Source: Bacteroidales bacterium UBA5197
GTDB lineage: Bacteria; Bacteroidota; Bacteroidia; Bacteroidales; Lentimicrobiaceae
Assembly (NCBI GenBank): GCA_002412885.1
Contig: DHVX01000057.1
Location: 1 to 12,643 of the forward strand
Reading direction: 5' to 3'
DNA length: 12,643 nucleotides
Shown: positions 1 to 8,600 of the stretch, piece by piece
Numbering within the stretch: the stretch's first letter is position 1
Layout: each line of letters opens with the position of its first letter
The notes under the pieces: generated by a model
What the model saw: the letters and a program-made list of their open reading frames with translations, nothing else
What the model was told of the DNA's origin: nothing
Database searches by the model: none
Translations under genes and position numbers: made by a program

Positions 1-185
1 GCTTTGTTATTCTGTTTATTGCTTTCTACCTGCTCGGAAACTGGAGCATGGAGCAGGTGTTACAAGTAGGATTGATACAATATACCTACAAAGTGACTTT
101 GGCCATTTTACTCACCCCACTTATCTATCTGGCGCATTGGGTAATAGACGGGTATTTGGGACGGGAACCACACCACCCTCTTTAA
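1..185 (+). CDS. yhhQ: C-terminal end of a YhhQ-type queuosine precursor transporter (5' part outside window)
   Basis: Reading in frame from base 3 gives 60 codons ending in TAA at 183-185. The peptide is hydrophobic, with a segment VTLAILLTPLIYLAHWVIDG followed by YLGREPHHPL. This matches the last transmembrane helix and short cytoplasmic tail of the VUT/YhhQ family, whose last helix typically contains an LLTPxIYLxH-type stretch. Members are inner-membrane proteins that import queuosine precursors (preQ0/preQ1) for tRNA modification. Only the end of the gene is visible, so start, length and upstream neighbours are unknown. Its stop lies only 6 bases from the stop of the oppositely oriented small gene at 192-431, so the two genes converge with almost no space for a private terminator. 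The family assignment rests on the tail alone; another polytopic transporter is possible. Confidence 0.72.
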   Translation, partial: FVILFIAFYLLGNWSMEQVLQVGLIQYTYKVTLAILLTPLIYLAHWVIDGYLGREPHHPL

Positions 186-191
186 TGCCTC

Positions 192-431
192 CTATTCGCT
201 GTCTGTCAAGCTATCTTTGGTGAACTTTGAATATTTTAGACCTTTGTAAGCAGCCGCAAGAAATAACAGAATTCCCATGCCTTCTCCTATAGGAGCATTT
301 CCCCCAACCGGACCATTGCTTCCTGAGCCGGATGGATCAGGTGGTGGCGGTGGTGGCGGACCTTGAGAGATGGCATTAATGCTTAAAAGCAGGAAACCGA
401 GAACCAGTATTACTTTATTTATCTTTTTCAT
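192..431 (-). CDS. Small secreted/membrane proline-rich protein with a PID-CTERM-like tail
   Basis: This 79-residue protein has an N-terminal signal-like hydrophobic segment (residues 1-22, ending near ISQ), then a run of seven prolines, a Gly/Ser/Asn-rich linker, the motif APIGEGMG, a short hydrophobic stretch (ILLFLAAAYKG) and a charged tail. This order resembles the very short Bacteroidota proteins whose C-terminus carries a 'PI(D/G)xG + hydrophobic helix + basic residue' putative sorting tail. The ATG at 429-431 sits at the front of the signal segment, so the start is well supported. The gene follows the T9SS cargo gene by 69 bases in the same direction and converges on the yhhQ-like gene. 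No enzymatic motif is visible. Function unknown: it could be a small envelope peptide processed at its C-terminal tail. The gene call is firm; the sorting-tail reading is inference from pattern. Confidence 0.75.
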   Translation of the reverse strand: MKKINKVILVLGFLLLSINAISQGPPPPPPPDPSGSGSNGPVGGNAPIGEGMGILLFLAAAYKGLKYSKFTKDSLTDSE

Positions 432-473
432 GTTTATTATTTTTTTACAACAAAAACAAAGTTTTTTTAATAA

Positions 474-491
474 ATCAGGAGATCTCCCGAT
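474..491 (-). terminator. Possible weak terminator hairpin after the T9SS cargo gene
   Basis: Read on the minus strand, ATCGGGA-GATC-TCCTGAT can form a 7-bp stem (one G-T wobble) with a 4-base loop, followed by TTTATT and then an A-run. It begins 10 bases after the stop codon of the 501-2633 gene. The T tract is short and interrupted, so termination may be partial, and transcription into the 79-residue gene is possible. Confidence 0.3.
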
Positions 492-500
492 TCATAATTT

Positions 501-2633
501 CTAATTTATTATCAATTTCCCGGTAAAAGTTCTTAAAGAACCTGAGACGCGAAGAATATAAACGCCCTTTACTTTGGGAGCAGGCACTTTAATCTGCCCA
601 TGCAGAACTTCAGTAAAGTTATGCAACAGCCGTCCTGTTGCATCGTAAAGAGAGATAAAAGCTTTTGACTGTTGCATGTCTGGAATATCAACAAAAATGA
701 ATTCGTCATGCACGTAGATTCTACTTCCCGAAACTCCGATATCTTCTGTTCCAATAGTAGCATCATCAAAAATCAGCTGAAAACGATTTTCAGCAATCCC
801 TTCGAAATGGTTAAAGGTATAAACCGGATTTGTTCGTAAATCTATGGTAGTGCTTAGGAAATTATCCTCAAGGTAAATACTTGTACTTTCAGGGAATGAT
901 TCTATTGCACTTGCTGTAAAAGTAACTTCAGCATCAACATTCAAAGAAAAGTTTAAAGGAATTGTTGTCTTTGCTTCTAAAGGAGGCATTGCATTGATGC
1001 TTAATTTATTATATTCTGAGTTTAAACAGTACAACTGCGGAGCTTCATCAGAACCAAACATTTTATCAACATCCGCGTTGTCGGCTCCACTGCTCCATCC
1101 ATCTTTGAATGCGACAACAATTTCATCCTGAAAATTATTTGCGATTGCATTTATGCGCAATAAGCCTGAATTCTCAACATTGTTTTTAAGAAAATTCCGG
1201 GGATAATGAACCCTGCTATTATTTGCAATGATTAATGATGGGTTTGAGTTGACTGCCCTTACAAAAAATGATTGCCCTGACGAAATGTATTTCGAAATAC
1301 CGACTGTTCCGATACCTGTTTCAGTGCCGAATGCACCATAATTACTTGATTCAGAATTCCATATCCAGAATGCATCTGCAAGGTCACTTTTCGCGGCCAA
1401 TGTCCAGTCAATTGCCGATGGAAATGGATTGGGAACCAGATTAAAGCCATGATCAGAATCAGTAAAACTCAATTCAGGGCTAATATTGCCACTTCGCATT
1501 GGCCCTGCAAAATTATAGGTGATTGATTCATCAGGGTAATAAATCATATACCCTTTGTTTACATTAAGAGGGGTATTGACAGGAGTTCCCAAAGGATTCC
1601 ATAAACCGTTTGTACCTTGATTTTCAATGAAATCATATAAATATGACCCCATAAACAATCCGCTGACCGGATTTGCACTTTGCGATAAAGGCACACTCAC
1701 AAGATGATATTTATATATGCTCAGATTATTGCAACCGGTAATTTCCCTTTGGATGGTTCCGGGCACATCGTTGGAATTATGAATCAACGATCCTCCACTT
1801 TCAATAATCAGGCTGGTGGGTAAATCATTAGTCAACGTTCCTGACACGCTGAGCCACTTATCTGGTGAAATAGTCAGAACTGCATTATCTTTTATAAGGA
1901 GATTCTTTGCATTTGCAGTGACCTCATTGCCAGCCGTTATTACGGCTGATCCATCCCAGACTGTGGTACTTAGATTTTCGTTCCAATTGATGGTTCCAGT
2001 TAAGATTTGCGACCATCCGACAGAAGCCGAATAAAATCTTCCAGTGTAATCCTGAAGAAAATCCTTTGAATCATAAGAATTAGGGTTAGAATAATTCACA
2101 TATGTAGAGGGTGCAGAAATATACTGTTGATTTCCATTCATAGCGCTTTCAATAAAATCTATACCTGCAAGAGCATCTCCGGTAAGATCAGAAAGTCTGG
2201 CACGTATCACTACCATATCCATCCAATCTACATGATCTATCAATGCAAAATCAGTTGAATTCGGGCCGTTTGATGCAACAGACACTTCTCCCGTAAGTGC
2301 AATATTGTAAACCTTTGGGGAGTCAGAAATACTCCTGGTTAGGGTATATTTACTATTGTCAGATGAATTAATTCCGGCAAATACACCTTGTCGAATTACC
2401 TGCCATTCGTTAGCAGATGTACTACTAAAGGCAGAATTATTGAAATTCAGTATCACCTGACCTGCCCATAAATATGTATTCGCCACATCAGATTTCACCT
2501 GAACAGTAAACTGAAGATAGTTTTGACCTGACAAAGGCACCAGACTCGGATTTGCAAATCTAAAATGCAATTGCTGGGCATACTGCTCACCTGAAAGCAA
2601 CAGCATTGCCAAAAGGATTGTTACGTTTTTCAT
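501..2633 (-). CDS. T9SS-exported surface protein with cohesin-like N-terminal domain and type A sorting domain
   Basis: A 710-residue secreted protein. Residues 1-20 form a signal peptide (MKNVTILLAMLLLSGEQYAQ). Residues about 22-145 form a beta-rich module (FTVQVKS, YLWAGQVILNFNNSAF, MVVIRARLSD, LAGIDF) that resembles cohesin-type beta-sandwiches. It is followed by a conserved stretch ending GRFYSASVGWSQ (199-209). Residues 220-300 look like short repeating beta-strands. Residues 300-470 have the Bacteroidota pattern YHLVSVPLS ... GYMIYYP ... NLVPNPFPSAIDW ... GQSFFVRA. Residues 636-710 are a T9SS type A C-terminal domain (SLYDATGRLL, GVYILRVSG, GKLIIN), which directs crossing of the outer membrane and surface anchoring. 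No catalytic motif is seen. The gene begins 27 bases after the stop of the giant upstream gene, so co-transcription is likely. No Shine-Dalgarno is evident, as is usual in this phylum. Inference: it could be the surface partner of the upstream dockerin-bearing protein. Confidence 0.9.
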   Translation of the reverse strand: MKNVTILLAMLLLSGEQYAQQLHFRFANPSLVPLSGQNYLQFTVQVKSDVANTYLWAGQVILNFNNSAFSSTSANEWQVIRQGVFAGINSSDNSKYTLTRSISDSPKVYNIALTGEVSVASNGPNSTDFALIDHVDWMDMVVIRARLSDLTGDALAGIDFIESAMNGNQQYISAPSTYVNYSNPNSYDSKDFLQDYTGRFYSASVGWSQILTGTINWNENLSTTVWDGSAVITAGNEVTANAKNLLIKDNAVLTISPDKWLSVSGTLTNDLPTSLIIESGGSLIHNSNDVPGTIQREITGCNNLSIYKYHLVSVPLSQSANPVSGLFMGSYLYDFIENQGTNGLWNPLGTPVNTPLNVNKGYMIYYPDESITYNFAGPMRSGNISPELSFTDSDHGFNLVPNPFPSAIDWTLAAKSDLADAFWIWNSESSNYGAFGTETGIGTVGISKYISSGQSFFVRAVNSNPSLIIANNSRVHYPRNFLKNNVENSGLLRINAIANNFQDEIVVAFKDGWSSGADNADVDKMFGSDEAPQLYCLNSEYNKLSINAMPPLEAKTTIPLNFSLNVDAEVTFTASAIESFPESTSIYLEDNFLSTTIDLRTNPVYTFNHFEGIAENRFQLIFDDATIGTEDIGVSGSRIYVHDEFIFVDIPDMQQSKAFISLYDATGRLLHNFTEVLHGQIKVPAPKVKGVYILRVSGSLRTFTGKLIIN
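504..728 (-). other. T9SS type A C-terminal sorting domain (in the 710-residue protein)
   Basis: Residues 636-710 show the standard order: a strand after RIYVHDEFIFVDI, the SLYDATGRLLHNF motif, then GVYILRVSG and a final GKLIIN ending at the C-terminus. Known role of the family: recognition by the T9SS translocon, with removal by the PorU-type sortase and attachment to a surface glycolipid. Organisms carrying this domain have T9SS elsewhere in the genome; no T9SS component is encoded in this window. Confidence 0.88.
2199..2570 (-). other. Cohesin-like N-terminal beta-sandwich (in the 710-residue protein)
   Basis: Residues about 22-145 directly after the signal peptide. The alternating hydrophobic strands FTVQVKS / LWAGQVILNFN / KVYNIALTGEV / MVVIRARL / AGIDFIES fit the strand order of cohesin or carbohydrate-binding folds, in which an early edge strand is followed by a long 'xGxQVxLxFx' strand. 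This is fold-level resemblance by eye, not a motif match. The alternative is a lineage-specific Ig-like domain with no dockerin binding. Confidence 0.4.
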
Positions 2634-2660
2634 GTGTTTATTTTTTAACAGTTAGAAACT

Positions 2661-5600
2661 TTAAAATTTTACTCCCGGCACTTGTGACTTATAAATAATC
2701 TTTTTTTGTCCTGACAGAGGATTGGAAACTCCAAAATTGGTTGCCCATTTTGAAAAGTCGATGACATAAACATCACCATTCATATCAACATCAGAAGAAG
2801 AATACACATTGGTAATGCCAAAATCAATGGCCCATTTTGTGAAATCTGTTACGTATATTGAACCGTCGGCATTGGCATCACCACACACCATTCCGTAAAC
2901 GCCCGTTTCAATTTGTTTGTAGCCGGAGCCTCCTCCATAAGCCTGGCTTAATGAAACACTGAAATTAAAACTGTAAATGCCCTCAGAAAGCGGCATCCCG
3001 GCTGCACTCATTATATCAAGGTGGTTGCGGTGCTGAATAACTACAAAAAGGTTACCGGTAATGTTAAGATTGTCAAACTCAGGCAAGCTCGATCCATCAA
3101 GACTAACAATACTACCATCAGCTTTCAGAAATAATGCTTTCGGCCAACCTGCCAAGGGTGTAAGTGCAACCTCTGGCGTAGCTGCTTCGCGCAATTCCAC
3201 AAGTACCCAATCAACCACCCCGACTGGAATTGAACTGACTTCTTCTGCCCCATTGTAGTTATATGGAGCAAAATTGTATGGTTGAGCAAGGGGAATAATT
3301 TGCGGATTAGCATTTAACATATTGTGCATTAATCCATTACCAATATACGCCCCTTCAAGAAAGACCTTAATGTCCAAAGAAGCAATTGAGCCTGTAATTG
3401 AATATTCGTCCGCACCGATATCGGGTGCCGTCAAAGAGCGCAGCTCCCCATCAATGTCAGTTGCTGCATCAATGCAGGGTGTGCCCATATTGTCAAGAAC
3501 CGGACTTGCTGTATGCAGGTCGGTATCTGAGATGAATTCAGGATCAACGGAAAAGGAATTAACATCAAATCCGGTTGCGGCACTCCATGCTGCAAGGTTT
3601 CCCAGATCATTATTGGCCAGCAATGCAAGCCAGGGGCCTGTGGTTCTCAGGTTGTTGTAATTGCAATTGCTGAATAATCCACGGGCTAAAGCATTTTCGC
3701 TGTAAATCATGCTGTAACCACCAAGGCTGTTGTTCGCCACATTGTTGAGGAATGTGTTGTTCAGCATGGTAGATCCTGCCTGACAGTCGAACAGCAGGGC
3801 AGTTGAGAATGAACCGGCGGCGCCGTAGAGATTGATGCTGTTGTGGAGAATCTTTGTATTTTTGAATGTGAAGAAATAAAGTCCGTAAACAAATGATTGC
3901 TGGCCGCCAACTGAAATGAAATTATTGGATATTATTCCGTTCTGAGGTGAATCAGAATTAGAATTCTGCATAAACATACCCCTGACAACGACATCGTTAC
4001 CACTCAATGAAATTTGATTTGCATTAATCTGAAATTCATTGCTGATATCGAAAAAATGGAATCCGTTCAATTCCGTAGTGGCAGCCGAATGCTGTGTAAC
4101 CACATTGCCAGTCACATTGAGATTGCTTACCTTTTCAAGCATAATACCTGTTAACTGGAAATCTGAACACTGGTTGCCCGATATTACCAGATTCTGAATG
4201 TAGTTTTCTGGTGTGCTGCCGCCATAGAGTTTGATTGACATTTCGCCATAAAGAATCTCATTGTTGCTGATTGTTAGTTCGTTAATGGCTGCATTGCCGG
4301 CATGTACGGCGATATTGTCGCCATTCCTGGAAGAGGCATCGGTATTGCCAGTAATCAGGTTGGAATCAAAGGTAATCTGGTTGCATCCATTTCCTATCTC
4401 AATTACCCGTCCGTAAGTTGACTGGAAATTTCCGTAGCCGGCTGTGCTTAGGTGCAGGTTTTCAAATCTCAGATAGGAGCTGTTGCTCAGCTTCAGTGTG
4501 AAGTTTGCATCTTCGGATGGTGTACCCCTGATTTCGGCTAGTGTGCTGAATGCAGGATCGGTGCGGAAGGTAATGATGCGGTTGGCAGAAGCCCCGTTGA
4601 TCTGGTTAATTTCTATCTTTTCCTGGTACAGGAGTGGTTTCAGGTGGAAAAACACATTGTCGGAGATTCCACGTGTTTGCAGTGCCTCAATTACTGCGGC
4701 CAGGTCTGAAAAATCGGAAGTGCCGGGTCCTACAATATAAATACCGAATAAGGCATCAGTGTAGTAAAAGGGTAGTTCTTCCCAGACAACATAGTCATCA
4801 AATGGGTCGGAGTCGCAGTTTGAATTATCCCATGATGTATAACAGGCGACGTACCATGTTTCACCATAGTCGGAGCCGAAGCCCTCTACACCGCCAAGGT
4901 CAATAGTGAACTCATAGTCGTACCAGGCTCCAGGTCCAAGTGCCGGTATATCTATGGTGCCAAGGAAGCATTCCGGACTTCCGTCAGGTAAATCAAGTTC
5001 GAGTGCCAGTGCTATCTGCCCCGGATTTGTCCGTGCATAAGGCCCTTCGTTTACTATGCGGCCAGTGATGTCGAGTGTGGTACCATGAAAGTAAGCGGTT
5101 CTGTATCCGGGAATATCAATGTAATTTCCGCAGCCATCGGCCAGGCCAACCGCCGAACCGGTATTGCCGGCACGCAATCCCGCGCTGCTTAATGACCCGG
5201 TAACATAATAGTTATAGTATTGGCCCTGAACTGCAGTGAGATTCTCATAGGAGTAATTCATTGTATTGCTCCAGGAAGTCAGGTAGGTGACAGCAGCCGG
5301 GTTTTCGACAGTGCTTCTGCCTATCCTGTAATAGGATGCACCTGGTGTCACCTCCCAGTTAATTACTACTTTGTTTGGATAAATACCATGGCTGGTGGTT
5401 ACCACTGGTGCTTCAATCCGGCGGTAGCCCCGGTTGAAGGCTGAAAAATCGCTGACCACCGCAAGCGTATCATTGCCGGCTGCTTTTACATAGTAGTAGT
5501 ACAACTCGCCCGGTATTCCTGAAGTATCTGAAAAGATGTTGCCATTTAACCAAAAACTTACAGGAATGGCATCTACCGGAGGGTCGGTTGTACTTCGGAA

Positions 5601-8600
5601 CACCCTGGACCATTGACTGCCTGCCGGTCTGGTCCATGTAATCAGGGTATAGCCGGTATAAACACCATCGGAGGCTGCAACCGAAGATGGAGGGACAAAA
5701 TTGCGGAAACCGCTGTCTTTTGGTCCGAATCCGGTCGCATTCGTTCCGCTTGAATTGTTGGCTGCTTTGATCCAGTAATTATATACAATTCCTGTGGTTG
5801 CAGTCATATCTTCAAAAGAAGTGCCGGTTTGCCAACCTGAAATATTGGCAGCATTTAGCGGGTGGGTAAGCGTGCTGCGAAATACGGCATAATGAGTTGC
5901 GGCAGGGACTGAATTCCAGCTCACAGCCACCCTGTTGGTGTAAGTTCCATCTGTAGCACTGGCGGTAGGGGCAGTGGTAAATGTTTTCCAGCCGGTATCA
6001 CCATCGCTTAGTTCTGAAGCCCTGTTTCCTGCTACATTTAAGGCAGCCTTCACATAGTAGGTATAAGTTATTCCGGTTTCTACATTAACATCATCGAAAC
6101 TATAATTGCCGAGGAAAGGGAGCCAGCCTGGTCCTGAAATCACTTCCAGTAATCCACCGTCGAATGAACTGTATATCTGGTAATAATCGGCACCCGGAGC
6201 CGGATCCCAGGTGATGGTGACACGGTCGGAATACAAGCCGTCGCTTGCCTGCACATTGGCGGGTGGTTCAAGCTTTCTCCAGCCGGTATTGTAAGCGCTT
6301 AGTGCGGATGAGCGGCTGCCGTCGGGATAGCGCGATGACCTGACCCAATAATAATAGGTTTTACCGCTTGTGCCGGTATAATCATCGAAAGAAGTGGTGG
6401 TTTGCCATACTTCGGGGCTTATTCTCCCGGGATAAAGTACTATATTGGTGGTGCTCCGGAATACTGCAAAGTATAAAGGCTCACCGGTGTTGTTTTCCCA
6501 CGTAATGGTAGTTCTGTCGAAGTAGGTTCCATCGGAGGCCTGAACATTCACCGGTGCTGCCGGGTTGGCGGGGATGGTGACCATATTCGGGGAAACCCAC
6601 TGGTTATTGGCTTCATTGGTTTCGATGATTTCGTTCTGATGATCTACAAGCATACCGACATAATAGGTGCCCACAGGTATTTCCGGTTGAATAAGGGCAA
6701 CGTTTGTCGAAGGCAACTGGGCCTGGGCCAGAATACCAGGCGCCATCTGTGGTAATGTGGCGGTTCCTATCAGGTAATCAAAGGTGTTGAAGGCATCATC
6801 GGGGGAGAGGTAGTAGCCAACCTCACATCCATTGATGGTAACCTGTGATTCTGTATTCAGAATCCCGTTATTACAGCTTACCATTGTTCCGTTGACACTT
6901 GCTGTGCCATTGGAAGCGATCAGGTCTGGTTTGTATGAAGGCAGAACTGTTGTTTTCCAGAATCCACGACCAAAAGTTGCTGCGAAAAGTTGAGGTGGAT
7001 TGGTTGAGTAATTGATTACCAGGTCCCTAACTTGAGTAAGAGGTAGGCCGGTCTTAAAAGGGACCCAACCAGTCATTGTCGTGTCCCGGTAATATACGCC
7101 GGCAGTGGTGCCAACGTACAGGCCTTCGGCACTTCCGTTCATAAATGCGAGTGACTTCATACCCAAATTTGGCAGATCCGCAGTAATATTAATCCAGGAA
7201 GCTCCCCGGTTTAGCGATTTATAAACCTTATTTCCAGATACCATATAAACAATTTCGGGATCAGTAGGATGAGATTCGAATCTAACCCCCCATCCCTGCT
7301 CTGGATTTACTAGCTGTGTCCATGAGGGATTTGCATCATAGGCGTTGCTGGTCCTGAATATCTTACACTGATTAGTAAATACATAAACAATATCTCGATT
7401 GGCCCTCGATTGTTCTATGAATTCTATGGCTGCATCAGGTCCGAAATTGCCATTTGAGAGTTTTTGCCAATTTACATTTCCAGCATTGGTTGTTTTGATA
7501 TTGCTGCTTCTCCATAAATCCTTCATGCCAGCAAACATGATATCGGGATTGAAATAGTCAATAAGAAATGCAGTCTGGAAAGCTCCCTCCTGATTAATTC
7601 CATTGATATTATACCCAGCAATACTTGTAAAAGAACTGTTTGCAAGCCCACCATTGGTTGACCTCGCAATGTGTCCTTTCTGACTGCTGCCGTAAACATA
7701 ATTTGCATTGGTGGGGTCAAACTTGCAGGTAATCCCGTCACCTCCTATTGAATTATAGTATGCACTGCCATTTGTTACTCGTGTTGATCCATCCTGATTG
7801 CCAATTATGATGTGGTTCGGGTTTTGGGCTGCAACATCCATCCTGTAGATTTCTGTAATATTGAGCCCGCTGACCGATCTCACATAATTCTGACCGTTGT
7901 CGGAGTACCAGATACCGTCGTCATTTCCGATAAATAAACGGTGGGTAACGGGATGAAACTCAAATGTGTGCTGATCATCAGCATAAACATCCTGCTGGTT
8001 TACCCAGGTGAGGCCTCCATTAACTGATTTATAAAAGTTGACCATTCCAGCATACATGATGTTTTCATTCAAAGGATCAATGATTACATCCAGGTTATAC
8101 CCACCCTGTCTTTCATTCTCTAACCCAGTTACATTAACAAGTGTAAACGACTCGCCTGAATTCGTTGAAACATAGAAACGATGAAAATAAGAATCTTTGG
8201 AGCACAGCATTATAAGCTTATCGGGGTTTGAAGCCGTAACACCCAGAGCAATACGATGCGAGGAAGTAGTTAATTTTAATTCCCAGTCTGTTCCAAAATT
8301 GGTTGATTTATAGTAATTGCTACCGCTGACAGCGTAAACGGTGAGGGGATCCCCGGGTTTTTGCTCAACATCCCACAGGAAGGCAGCAAGCCTTTTATAC
8401 CAGGTGTCCCCGCCATCATAAGACTTGTATATCCCATAATTACCGGCAATTATCATAATATTCGGATTGTTAGGATGGAAATAAATCTTATGGATTACTT
8501 TGTCGTGATAATTAGATATTGGTTTAGGTGTCCAGGTTAGCCCGCCGTCAACCGATTTGTAGATCCCGATTCCCCTTGTTGTCTCAGAGTCGCGATCACC

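Noticed and set aside
2634..2660. Frameshifted remains of a sorting domain between the giant and cargo genes
   Set aside because: The gap is only 27 bases, too short to hold a lost 70-80 residue domain.
3393..4751. Calling the beta-helix a polysaccharide lyase
   Set aside because: The helical turn pattern is clear, but no lyase catalytic residues could be identified, and many surface proteins use this fold only for binding.
4634..4906. Plus-strand frames opposite the giant gene (also 3322-3660 and 8763-9140)
   Set aside because: They lie antisense to clearly coding, motif-bearing sequence and have no signal, fold pattern or start context of their own.
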